NCBI GenBank assembly: GCA_947573605.1
Contig: CANPGM010000024.1
Span: 1 to 52,710, forward strand
Source of the DNA: an uncultured Roseburia sp.
GTDB lineage: Bacteria > Bacillota > Clostridia > Lachnospirales > Lachnospiraceae
Reading direction: 5' to 3'
DNA length: 52,710 bases
Under the pieces are notes generated by a model, which had not been told where the DNA came from, ran no database searches, and worked only from the letters and a program-made list of their open reading frames with translations. The position numbers and the translations under genes were made by a program. This document shows, one piece after another, positions 19,438 through 28,069 of the stretch; position 1 is the stretch's first letter, and every line of letters starts with the position of its first letter.

Positions 19438-22400
19438 GTGAAGAGAAGAATCTTTTTGCGGAATGCTGCGGTAAAGCGCGTATTGTGTTACCTGCTTATT
19501 TTTGCCGTAGTAGTAACGACTGGCACGTTTTCCCGACTGGGAGATACGGTAGCGAAAGCGGACGGCGGCAGTAAGCTTACCGTTCATTTCCGGAACGAAA
19601 AGGGCTGGGAGACAGTAAATGCGAAGTTCGGCTCAGGCAGTAACTGGGATCCGATTGCGGGCTATGAAGACGCAAAGAACAATGAGTTCGGCGTTCCGGT
19701 GGCGGAGGGAGTCAATACAGGCTGGCACTCCTACCAGGTTTTACTGCCGGAGGGAGTTACCGAAGTACAGGGTCTGTTTAACAACGGCGCGTGGGGCGGA
19801 GACAATCAGACCGGAAATTACGCGATTTCGATTTCGGGTGACAAAGAAGTCTGGATTACTTATGAAAGTGAATCTACGAATGTAAAAATTGGAGAGACAG
19901 CTCCGGCGAACTGGCTGCATATGCTGACGATTCATTTCTACAATGAGAAGAACTGGGAAACGGTCAATGCGAAATACGGCGCGGGAAGCAGCTGGGCGGC
20001 AATTCCGGGTTATGAAGACGTAATGGCAAGCGAGTTCGGGCTTCCTGTGGCAAAAGATGCGTCGCATGAAGGCTGGTATACCTTCAGAATCGGATTGGAC
20101 GACAGTATCACGGAAGTACAGGGTCTGTTTAATAACGGCGCGTGGGGAGATGCGAATCAGACCGGAAATTTTGCAGCCGCAGTATCCGGTGATACAGAGT
20201 GTTTTATTACTTTTACAGACGCGGCGGCGGGAAAAGACATCGGAGTCGCTTATACGGCTCCTGCTAGCTGGACAAACCCGTCTCAGGGCGAAGGAGAAGG
20301 CGGCGATGACGAGAAACCGGGCGAGAGCGCCGGAATCAATGTTTCCGACCGCGTTCAGATAAAGGTCGGAGATACGACTGCGGAAATGCTGCTTTATGCG
20401 AACGGCGTTTACGAGGCGGCGCTTTCACTGGAGCCGGGTTCCTATGAGGCACAGGCGCTTGTCAACGGAGAGGCGTACGCGGATAAGGCTTCCGTTACTG
20501 TAGAGACGGCGGGAACCGTTTATTTCCGTATAAAGGACGGAAAGCTTACGGATTCCGTAAACGGGAAAGGACTTGTGCACAGCGCGGCTTTCACCGGTAA
20601 CTTTACCGGACTTGAGTTTGTGGATGACGCCGGTACGGGGTATGAAATCGCAGGATGGGCTCCGGCGGATCCGAATGCAGAACTTACATATATAGGCGGA
20701 GGCTTATATAAAAGAACGTTCCGTTTTCAGGAGCTGGCAGCGGATCTTGCAATTGCAGACGGCGGTTATAAGATTGCGTTCGACGACGGGTGGGATTATT
20801 CCATCGGAAACGGAAGCGATAATATCGCAGTTACAATTCCGGCCGGATGCACCAGCTTTACCATATTTGTAGATGAAATCGGAAAAACCGTTTATGACGA
20901 TGTAAGAACGGCGGATTTCGAGGTGGCGCAGACTACGGGCGCAATTATGAAAAACGCGTTAAACGTTACGGTTTCTTTTATCGGAGATGCGAGAGGCGGA
21001 AACGACTGGGATGCGGCGGCGAAGGGATATGAATTTACGCAGATTTCCGAAACGCTGTTCCGTTATCAGAAAGTTTTTGCGGCAGGAACATATAACTACA
21101 AATGTGTGTTCGATTATGAGAGCTGGTATGAGGCGGAAGCAGGCAACAGAGGATTAAATGTTGCCGCTAACGATACGAATGTTGTATTTTTATATAATAC
21201 AGCGGACGGAAAGCTTTATGATACGTTAAATAATGCGGATAAGACGGCGGAACTGCTCGGTATGAAAGCGGCTCCGGCGGAAATGGAAGTCATTGACAAT
21301 GCCAACGGCACAACAAAATTTATTGCGCTGGCGGAAAGCGGCGCAGAGGTAACGCTGTATTATGGAAATAAGGCGGATGTTGAAGCGAACGGAGCGCAGG
21401 CGCTTAAGACGGCGGCAATGAGTGCGGCGGAGGGCGGAGCCTATCATTCGGACAATCTGTTTTTCGGCGATGAGGCGCTGGATCTTGTTTATTACTACGA
21501 TATCAACGGAACAAGGACGTTAGATGCATCGAACGAAACGGTTACGGCAGGCGGCGCGGAGTATTCCAATTATAAGAGAGCGGCGTTTACGGGACGGAAC
21601 GTCTACGTACCGGGCACTTTCCCGGGACCAAGCTGGGATGCGGCTTCCAATCAGATGGAATATCAGGGCGGCGGCCTCTATGCTTTTACCTTCAACAATG
21701 TTCCGGCTGCCAATTATGAGTTTAAGGTTGCAATCGGAGGAACCTGGGCGGAGAATTACGGAAAAGACGGAATCCCGGACGGCTCAAATTATGCGGTGGC
21801 AGTACCGAATGCGCAGGACGTAACGGTGTACTACAATGATTTTTCACGCCGCGCAGTTACTTCGGTAGATTATGTGTTTGCCGATATTGATCTGGCAGGC
21901 ACCGGAATCCCGTCCGGAACAAAAATGACTGACGAAGGACTTACCGGAATTTATACGGCTGCCGTAAAGCTTGCGGCAGGAACCTACAGTGACGTAAAAA
22001 TCATTTACAACGGAGAGGAATTTATATTTAATCCGTTTACAATCAGTACGGAACGTGATGTTACGTTTTTCTTTGATCCGGATTCCGGCATTAAGTATCA
22101 CAATGCGTCGGATGAAAAGGTAGAGACGGAACATATTTATTACGATTCGAAAGACGCGGTTTATAAGAGTGTTTACGGCGCGCTTGCAACCGGAGAAAAG
22201 GCAGTCTTTTCGCTTGCAACCGGAACCGACGCAGAGGAAGTTCTTCTTATCTTTAAGGGAAGAGAAAAGAAAAATCTTGCAATGGAAAAGACCGGCGCGG
22301 CGGCGGACGGCGTGCAGATGTGGAGCGCTGAGGTAAGCTTTGATACGATTGGCGAGTATACCTATTATTTCGCAGTATCAAACGGTTCGTCTATTTCGAT

Positions 22401-24627
22401 TTATGCGGACGACGACGGATATTACGGAACGGGAACCGTAACGGATTTAACCAGTATCAAACCCTATGATCTGGTCGTTTACAAATCCGGCTATAAAACG
22501 CCCGATTGGATGAAGAATGCGGTAATTTACCAGATTTTCCCGGATCGTTTCTTTGACGGAGACGAGAGCAATAACAAAGATCAGGTTTCGGCAAGAGGCG
22601 AAGTGGACTATGAGTATATTACAGACTGGTATACGCTGCCTGAAAATCCGGAGCAGGAAGACTTGCTGACGGAAGAGGAATATAAAGCAACGGGCGCTCA
22701 TTACGGAGACAGGAACTGGAGCAACGAAATTTACGGCGGCGATTTAAAGGGAATTACCGAGCGAATCGACTATTTAAAGGCGCTTGGCGTTAACGTGATT
22801 TACTTAAATCCGGTATTTGCGTCTATTTCGAGCCACAGATACGATACCAGCGATTATATGATGATTGACCCGATTTTAGGCGATCTCGGCGACTTTACGG
22901 AACTGGCGAAAGTAGCGGAAGAAAATAATATGCATATTATTCTGGACGGTGTATTTAATCATGTATCGGACGATTCCATCTACTTTGACCGTTATTATAA
23001 GTATCTGGAAAAAGGAACGGATACGATCGGAGCATATCCTTACTGGGCATTTGTCTATGATTATATGACGGAAAAGAGCGCGGGATTGGAAGCGGCGGAA
23101 GCGGCGGCAAAAGAGTATTTTACAAAGGAATACGGAATTAAGGATTATTCCTATACGGAATGGTTCGACGTATTTACTACCTATTTAAGCGACGGAACCG
23201 AGCCTGTGAAAGACAATATCGGACTTCGCGCCGGAAAACCGGTTTATGGTTATGACGGCTGGTGGGGATACGACAGTATGCCGATTATCAAGGCTACAAA
23301 CGGCTCCGAATATCAGACCGGAAACTGGGCGGAGGAAATTATTTACAACGAAGAAGGTACAAGCGTAACGCAGTACTGGTTGTCGGAAGGTTCCGACGGC
23401 TGGCGGCTTGACGTTGCAAATGAGGTTTCCGACGAGACCTGGCAGCGTTTCCGCGATTCGGTAAAAGCGCTTGACAGCGAAGCGGTAATCATCGGAGAAA
23501 TCTGGGACGATGCAACCGAATATTTGCTTGGAGATATGTACGACTCCGTTATGAACTATGTATTCCGCAATGCGGTTACTTCGTTCGCAAAGGGAGGATC
23601 GGCAAAAGATGCCGTGAATACGCTTGAAAAAATCAGGGAGCGTTATCCGAAAGAAGCGTTTTATGCGATGATGAATCTGGTATCTTCACATGATACAACG
23701 AGACTTTTATCATATCTGGACGGCATTGACGACGACAGAAATCAAAAAGACGTTGACTCCGCATTTCCGACCTATGCAAAAACGTCGGATCTTGCGAAGA
23801 AGAGACAGTATCTGGTAGCTTTGCTTCAGTTTACTTATGCAGGCGCGCCCACTATTTACTATGGCGATGAGATCGGTATGGTTGGCGCTGACGATCCGGA
23901 CGACCGCCGCGCGTTTGAATGGGGCAAAGGTAATGAAGCGCTTGTAACCTGGTATGCGACGCTCGCAAATATCAGAGCCAATTATTCCGCGCTTCGTACC
24001 GGTTCGTTAGAGGTATTTGACGCAGGAAACGATAATGTAATGGCATTTGTAAGAAAGGACGACTCGGATGAGCTTGTCGTTCTTGCAAATAACAGCGAAA
24101 GTGAACAGCAGATTGCCGTAAATCTTTCCGAGCTTGGTGTGTCCGCATCTGCGCTTTCCGATCTTGTAGGAGGAAGCGTTTATACGGCGGCGGACGGAAT
24201 CGTAACGGTAACCGTTCCGGCATTATCGGGCGCAATTTTAACTGCAGACGCAAAGAAAGCGGAAGTAGATAAGAAAGCGCTTTCGCCCGCATTTGACAGC
24301 TCTTATGCGATTGCGGAACGTTCACCGAATCCGCCGGCGAAGCCGGAACCGGATGATAAACCGGAGGAAAAACCGGACGGCAAACCGGACGAGAATCCGG
24401 GAGATGACAACGGCGGAGATAATAACGGCGGAAGCGGAAATAACGGACAGGGAAATCAGACGCAGACAGTCAATGGTACGGTGAATTCTTCTACGGTACA
24501 GCAGACGACTGTGCAGTCGGCGAAAACCTCCGACGCAGCAGGCAGCGTAACAAACCTTTCGTTCCTGCTTCTGCTTGTCGGCGGATGCGTTCTTGGAGCG
24601 GCATACAAAAAGAGACGCGCCAGATAA
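19438..24627 (+). CDS. Cell-wall-anchored multidomain amylopullulanase (GH13)
   Basis: A 1729-residue extracellular starch/pullulan hydrolase. After a long signal peptide there are two tandem starch-binding-like modules (about residues 47-160 and 163-275, both with TEVQGLFNNGAWG). A linker is followed by pullulanase X25/CBM-like modules (starting near 400, 508 and 720) and a CBM34-like N domain. The GH13 barrel starts near 1025 (MKNAVIYQIFPDRFF). Conserved regions are intact: DGVFNH (1170-1175), nucleophile D1325 in DGWRLDVANEV, acid E1354 in GEIWDD and D1419 in SSHDTTR. A Pro/Asp/Asn-rich spacer leads to KTSDAAG, a hydrophobic helix and KKRRAR, a sortase-style anchor lacking a canonical LPXTG. 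The start is GTG with a purine-rich site. malQ at 29.5 kb would process the released maltodextrins. Confidence 0.92.
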   Translation: MKRRIFLRNAAVKRVLCYLLIFAVVVTTGTFSRLGDTVAKADGGSKLTVHFRNEKGWETVNAKFGSGSNWDPIAGYEDAKNNEFGVPVAEGVNTGWHSYQVLLPEGVTEVQGLFNNGAWGGDNQTGNYAISISGDKEVWITYESESTNVKIGETAPANWLHMLTIHFYNEKNWETVNAKYGAGSSWAAIPGYEDVMASEFGLPVAKDASHEGWYTFRIGLDDSITEVQGLFNNGAWGDANQTGNFAAAVSGDTECFITFTDAAAGKDIGVAYTAPASWTNPSQGEGEGGDDEKPGESAGINVSDRVQIKVGDTTAEMLLYANGVYEAALSLEPGSYEAQALVNGEAYADKASVTVETAGTVYFRIKDGKLTDSVNGKGLVHSAAFTGNFTGLEFVDDAGTGYEIAGWAPADPNAELTYIGGGLYKRTFRFQELAADLAIADGGYKIAFDDGWDYSIGNGSDNIAVTIPAGCTSFTIFVDEIGKTVYDDVRTADFEVAQTTGAIMKNALNVTVSFIGDARGGNDWDAAAKGYEFTQISETLFRYQKVFAAGTYNYKCVFDYESWYEAEAGNRGLNVAANDTNVVFLYNTADGKLYDTLNNADKTAELLGMKAAPAEMEVIDNANGTTKFIALAESGAEVTLYYGNKADVEANGAQALKTAAMSAAEGGAYHSDNLFFGDEALDLVYYYDINGTRTLDASNETVTAGGAEYSNYKRAAFTGRNVYVPGTFPGPSWDAASNQMEYQGGGLYAFTFNNVPAANYEFKVAIGGTWAENYGKDGIPDGSNYAVAVPNAQDVTVYYNDFSRRAVTSVDYVFADIDLAGTGIPSGTKMTDEGLTGIYTAAVKLAAGTYSDVKIIYNGEEFIFNPFTISTERDVTFFFDPDSGIKYHNASDEKVETEHIYYDSKDAVYKSVYGALATGEKAVFSLATGTDAEEVLLIFKGREKKNLAMEKTGAAADGVQMWSAEVSFDTIGEYTYYFAVSNGSSISIYADDDGYYGTGTVTDLTSIKPYDLVVYKSGYKTPDWMKNAVIYQIFPDRFFDGDESNNKDQVSARGEVDYEYITDWYTLPENPEQEDLLTEEEYKATGAHYGDRNWSNEIYGGDLKGITERIDYLKALGVNVIYLNPVFASISSHRYDTSDYMMIDPILGDLGDFTELAKVAEENNMHIILDGVFNHVSDDSIYFDRYYKYLEKGTDTIGAYPYWAFVYDYMTEKSAGLEAAEAAAKEYFTKEYGIKDYSYTEWFDVFTTYLSDGTEPVKDNIGLRAGKPVYGYDGWWGYDSMPIIKATNGSEYQTGNWAEEIIYNEEGTSVTQYWLSEGSDGWRLDVANEVSDETWQRFRDSVKALDSEAVIIGEIWDDATEYLLGDMYDSVMNYVFRNAVTSFAKGGSAKDAVNTLEKIRERYPKEAFYAMMNLVSSHDTTRLLSYLDGIDDDRNQKDVDSAFPTYAKTSDLAKKRQYLVALLQFTYAGAPTIYYGDEIGMVGADDPDDRRAFEWGKGNEALVTWYATLANIRANYSALRTGSLEVFDAGNDNVMAFVRKDDSDELVVLANNSESEQQIAVNLSELGVSASALSDLVGGSVYTAADGIVTVTVPALSGAILTADAKKAEVDKKALSPAFDSSYAIAERSPNPPAKPEPDDKPEEKPDGKPDENPGDDNGGDNNGGSGNNGQGNQTQTVNGTVNSSTVQQTTVQSAKTSDAAGSVTNLSFLLLLVGGCVLGAAYKKRRAR

Positions 24628-24647
24628 ATGACAGCTTTTCAGAAATT

Positions 24648-24694
24648 AAAAAAATCCATGTGCACTGATGTTGATCAGGCGCATGGATTTTTTT
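24648..24694. terminator. Bidirectional terminator between amylopullulanase and larC
   Basis: Seven A's plus TCCATG (24648-24660) pair with CATGGA plus seven T's (24682-24694). It can act for both converging transcripts. Confidence 0.9.
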
Positions 24695-24697
24695 GAA

Positions 24698-26032
24698 TCA
24701 GGTAATATTTCTTTTGATTTCCTCAATCGAGCATCCGTTCTTTAATACAATCGTTTTTAAATCCTCAAATTCCGGTTTCTCTTTTTCCACACCATAGCCG
24801 GTGCTTTTTTTCACGCGAATACTGCCGTACGGCGAAGCGTGGGATTCAAACGTAGATTCGAGCTTGGCCCGCTCGTACTCCTGATACCGAATGCCTCTTG
24901 TCGTAGTATGAAGGAAGAGCAGTCCGGTAAATTTATCTCTGTCTTCTATTTCACAGAAGCAGGTCAGAAGAATGCCGGGGCGGTTTTTTTTCATTTGAAT
25001 CGGTATCGTGTAGACGTCGAGCGCTCCTGCGGCCATAAGTATTTCTGTCGCAAGTCCTACCGCTTCACCCGTCATATCGTCCAGATTGCAGGAAATTTCG
25101 AGAACTTTATCGAAATGACCGAATGGTTCTTCTTTCGGACCGGCTTTTTGTTCCGATTCGGTTGTTATGGAAGCGCTGTCCGCCGTCTGCTCCGTGTCCT
25201 TTGACAAAGGAGCGATCTCTTCTTCGACGATCTCTTCTCCGAAAAACATACGTACGCAATTGGCCGCTTCAAAATCCTTTGTTCCCATGCCGTATCCGAT
25301 GGCTTCGACCTTGATAGAGGGCATATTGGCAAAACTGTTGACGTAATATTTTAAGATGGCTGCGCCGGTCGGCGTTAAAAGTTCGCCTGCAAAAGCGCCC
25401 GTATAAAAGGGGATTCCTTTTAACAGCTCCGCAGTAGCGGGAGCCGGAACGGAGAGTATGCCGTGCGCGCATTTTACAAAGCCGTTCCCGACATGAATCG
25501 GCGTACAAATGACATGATCCGGTACAAGCAGATACATCAAAAGCGCACAGCCCGTAACGTCGGCCAGTGCATCCAGCGAGCCGATTTCGTGAAAATGAAT
25601 CTGTTCGAGCGGAACGCCGTGTACGGCTGATTCCGCCTCACCGATCAGCCGGTAAATGGAGGAGACGTCCTCTTTTACCTGTTCCGGGAGGGCAAACGAC
25701 GAAATCTTTTCTAACAGTTCGGGGTAACTGCGGTGTTCATGCGTGTGCGTATCGTCCGATTCCTGACCGTGAATAAAAAGAGAATTGTCCTCTGTCTGGT
25801 CTGCGTTTTCGGATGCGGGGATTTCTTCGATTTGATCGATAAAAACTCTCACTTTTGTTCCGCAGATACCGCATTTTACGATTTTTTCTGTTTCAATCGA
25901 GACTCCGAGAGGTGAAAATACCTCATGCATCATATTTAAAAACAGCTCTTTTTGTTCGCACAGTTCATAAAGAGCGCCCGTTAACATATCGCCTGCGGCG
26001 CCCATATTACATTCAATAAATAGTGTCTTCAT
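24698..26032 (-). CDS. larC: Nickel-pincer cofactor biosynthesis protein LarC
   Basis: A 444-residue LarC, the CTP-dependent nickel insertase (cyclometallase) that completes the nickel-pincer nucleotide of lactate racemase and related enzymes. The N terminus FIECNMGAAGDMLTGAL, the His-rich DDTHTHEHRSYPEL segment, HFHEIGSLDALADVTG, LTPTGAAIL and the C-terminal NLDDMTGE and KKNRPGILLT are all family hallmarks. In some lactobacilli the two halves are joined by programmed frameshifting; here they are one continuous frame. The ribosome site AGGGAGGA lies just upstream on the minus strand. It follows larB by 23 bases. Confidence 0.95.
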   Translation of the reverse strand: MKTLFIECNMGAAGDMLTGALYELCEQKELFLNMMHEVFSPLGVSIETEKIVKCGICGTKVRVFIDQIEEIPASENADQTEDNSLFIHGQESDDTHTHEHRSYPELLEKISSFALPEQVKEDVSSIYRLIGEAESAVHGVPLEQIHFHEIGSLDALADVTGCALLMYLLVPDHVICTPIHVGNGFVKCAHGILSVPAPATAELLKGIPFYTGAFAGELLTPTGAAILKYYVNSFANMPSIKVEAIGYGMGTKDFEAANCVRMFFGEEIVEEEIAPLSKDTEQTADSASITTESEQKAGPKEEPFGHFDKVLEISCNLDDMTGEAVGLATEILMAAGALDVYTIPIQMKKNRPGILLTCFCEIEDRDKFTGLLFLHTTTRGIRYQEYERAKLESTFESHASPYGSIRVKKSTGYGVEKEKPEFEDLKTIVLKNGCSIEEIKRNIT

Positions 26033-26055
26033 GAAAAATATCCTCCCTGTTCCTG

Positions 26056-26808
26056 TCAGCCGCCGATATGGTTTATCATACTGGCAAGATAACCCGCGCC
26101 GAAGCCGTTATCGATATTGACGACCGAAACGCCGCTTGCGCAGGAGTTTAACATAGATAAAAGCGCGGAAACGCCGTGAAAACTGGCGCCGTAACCGATA
26201 CTCGTAGGAACTGCAATAACCGGACAGTCGGTCAGGCCGCCGATGACGCTTGCAAGCGCGCCCTCCATTCCGGCGACTGCAATAATTACGGTTGCGGATG
26301 AAAGCAGCTCCATATGAGAAAGCAGGCGATGAAGACCGGCAACGCCTACGTCGTATAGACGTACAACGGGATTTCCGAGCGTATCGGCGGTAAGCGCGGC
26401 CTCTTCTGCAACCGGAATATCGCTTGTCCCTCCGGTAGCGACAACGATGGTTCCTTTCGCACTGATATGCTGCCTTTGGTTTACGATTCCGATTTTAGAG
26501 ACCGGATCGTAAAAGAGAGAGAAGCGTTCGGCAAGATAGGCGGCCGATTCTTCCGAAAGCCTTGTGATTAAAATATTTTCCGGACAGTGCGAAAGCAGGC
26601 TGTTTATAATCCCCTCCATCTGTCCGCTGGTTTTTGAAGCGCCGTAGATGACTTCCGGCGCACCCTGTCTGATTTCCCGGTGATGGTCGACTTTGGCGTA
26701 GCCCAGATCTTCAAACGGCGTAAGTTTGAGCCGGGCATAGGCTTCTTCTGCGCTGATTGCCCCGCATTCCAGGTTCTTTAATATATGTTTAATATGTTCG
26801 TTTTCCAT
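26056..26808 (-). CDS. larB: Pyridinium-3,5-biscarboxylic acid mononucleotide synthase LarB
   Basis: A 250-residue LarB, which carboxylates nicotinate adenine dinucleotide and cleaves its phosphoanhydride as the first step to the nickel-pincer cofactor. Its C-terminal part resembles PurE. Visible motifs are GAPEVIYGASKTSGQ, VATGGTSDIPVAEEAA, VVRLYDVGVAGLHRL, AGMEGALASVIGGL and VPTSIGYGASFHGV. Start ATG 26808 (MENEHIK) is chosen because the promoter start is near 26853 and GAGGAGA lies between. It is transcribed with larC. No larA, larE or nickel transporter gene is in the window. Confidence 0.94.
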   Translation of the reverse strand: MENEHIKHILKNLECGAISAEEAYARLKLTPFEDLGYAKVDHHREIRQGAPEVIYGASKTSGQMEGIINSLLSHCPENILITRLSEESAAYLAERFSLFYDPVSKIGIVNQRQHISAKGTIVVATGGTSDIPVAEEAALTADTLGNPVVRLYDVGVAGLHRLLSHMELLSSATVIIAVAGMEGALASVIGGLTDCPVIAVPTSIGYGASFHGVSALLSMLNSCASGVSVVNIDNGFGAGYLASMINHIGG

Positions 26809-26859
26809 TTCAGAAATGTCTCCTCTATCATGAACCGCAGGCTTGATACACATATTCCT

Positions 26860-26888
26860 ATTATACAAAACACCGGGGGAATTTGCAA
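26860..26888 (-). promoter_or_regulatory. Promoter of larB-larC (minus strand)
   Basis: Read on the minus strand: TTGCAA (26883-26888), a 17-base spacer and TATAAT (26860-26865). Transcription would start near 26853, 45 bases before larB. It is back-to-back with the asparaginase promoter, about 70 bases away. Confidence 0.8.
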
Positions 26889-26955
26889 AAAATATTTTCT
26901 TTCCGGGCTGTTTTACGGCTGCGTACGGACAAATTCGGATGTATTTTGCTTTTTC

Positions 26956-26984
26956 TTGCTATCTGAAACAGAGGATGTTATACT
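26956..26984 (+). promoter_or_regulatory. Promoter of the asparaginase gene
   Basis: TTGCTA (26956-26961), a 17-base spacer and TATACT (26979-26984) with an extended TGT just before the -10. Confidence 0.75.
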
Positions 26985-27032
26985 TTTCAGAGGAAATACG
27001 AATGAAGTAAAGGGTAATCGGGTGTCGAATAA

Positions 27033-28046
27033 ATGAACAGAAAAAAAGTACTTTTAATCGCGACGGGAGGTACGATTGCCTCCAAAAAATCGGAGAACGG
27101 TTTAAAACCGCAGCTGTCTCCGCATGAACTGATGAAATATATTCCGCAGGCCGAAAGTTTCTGCGAGATAGAGACGTTTGAGCTCTTAAATATCGACAGT
27201 TCCAATATGGAGCCATCCCACTGGCAGCAGATGGTTTCCACCATAAAAGCGTATTATGATAAATTTGACGGTTTTGTGATCGCGCACGGAACGGATACGA
27301 TGGCCTATACGGCGGCGGCGCTTTCCTATATGATACAGAATTCGCAAAAGCCGATTGTGATTACGGGTGCACAAAAACCGATTGATATGGAAATTACGGA
27401 CGCGAAATCCAACCTGACGGACAGCTTTTTATACGCGGCGGACGACGCCTCGCAGGGAGTACAGATTGTTTTTGACGGGAAAGTCATTGCCGGAACACGC
27501 GCGAAAAAAGTGCGTTCTAAAAGTTATAATGCATTTTCCAGCATTGATTTTCCCTGTCTTGCTACGATTCAGGATCACCATATTATGCGTTATCTCCCAA
27601 TGCTTCCTGATACAAAAGAGGTGCGTTTTTACGAAAAAATGGATGAGAATATCTATTTAATGAAGCTGGTTCCGGGGATTCGTCCAAAGCTTTTGCAGCA
27701 TATCTTTGAAAACTATGATAGTATTGTAGTTGAAAGTTTCGGTGTCGGCGGCATTCCGAAATCCATGCAGAAAGAATTCTTTCTTCTATGCCAGAAATAC
27801 CCTGACAAGACAGTTGTAATGGCTACTCAGGTCGCGCATGAAGGAAGCGATATGACCGTATACGAGGTCGGACATGATATGAAAAAATATTGCCGTTTTC
27901 TGGAATCTTATGATATGACTTTAGAATCGGTGCTTGCAAAGCTGATGTGGATTTTGGGCAATCGGGACGCGCTTGACGGAAGTATAGAGGAATTGTTTTA
28001 TCAAAAAATAAATTACGATATTATATTTAAAAAGAACCTGGAGTGA
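27033..28046 (+). CDS. ansA: L-asparaginase, type I (cytoplasmic)
   Basis: A 337-residue asparaginase/glutaminase-fold amidohydrolase that converts asparagine to aspartate and ammonia. The first catalytic threonine is in ATGGTIAS (T14), the second in the DGFVIAHGTDTMAYTA motif, and the KPIVITGAQKP segment also fits. No signal peptide is present, which favours the cytoplasmic type I enzyme. It has its own promoter and a terminator, so it is a single-gene unit. The ribosome site is modest (AAAGGG well upstream of ATG). Aspartate made here could feed aspartate semialdehyde used in the polyamine route, though nothing in the sequence links them directly. Confidence 0.9.
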   Translation: MNRKKVLLIATGGTIASKKSENGLKPQLSPHELMKYIPQAESFCEIETFELLNIDSSNMEPSHWQQMVSTIKAYYDKFDGFVIAHGTDTMAYTAAALSYMIQNSQKPIVITGAQKPIDMEITDAKSNLTDSFLYAADDASQGVQIVFDGKVIAGTRAKKVRSKSYNAFSSIDFPCLATIQDHHIMRYLPMLPDTKEVRFYEKMDENIYLMKLVPGIRPKLLQHIFENYDSIVVESFGVGGIPKSMQKEFFLLCQKYPDKTVVMATQVAHEGSDMTVYEVGHDMKKYCRFLESYDMTLESVLAKLMWILGNRDALDGSIEELFYQKINYDIIFKKNLE

Positions 28047-28067
28047 TAAAGGCTTCCGGTTCTTTTT
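28029..28067. terminator. Bidirectional terminator between asparaginase and ClC genes
   Basis: AAAAAGAACC (28029-28038) pairs with GGTTCTTTTT (28058-28067). It overlaps the asparaginase stop and lies just past the ClC stop. Confidence 0.8.
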
Positions 28068-28069
28068 GC

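Noticed and set aside
24520-24627. A canonical LPXTG sorting signal in the amylopullulanase.
   Set aside because: The pentapeptide is not present; only a KTSDAAG plus helix plus basic tail layout is seen, so sortase anchoring remains an inference.
24698-26032. A programmed frameshift in larC, as known in some lactobacilli.
   Set aside because: The two halves are read in one uninterrupted frame, so no frameshift is needed.
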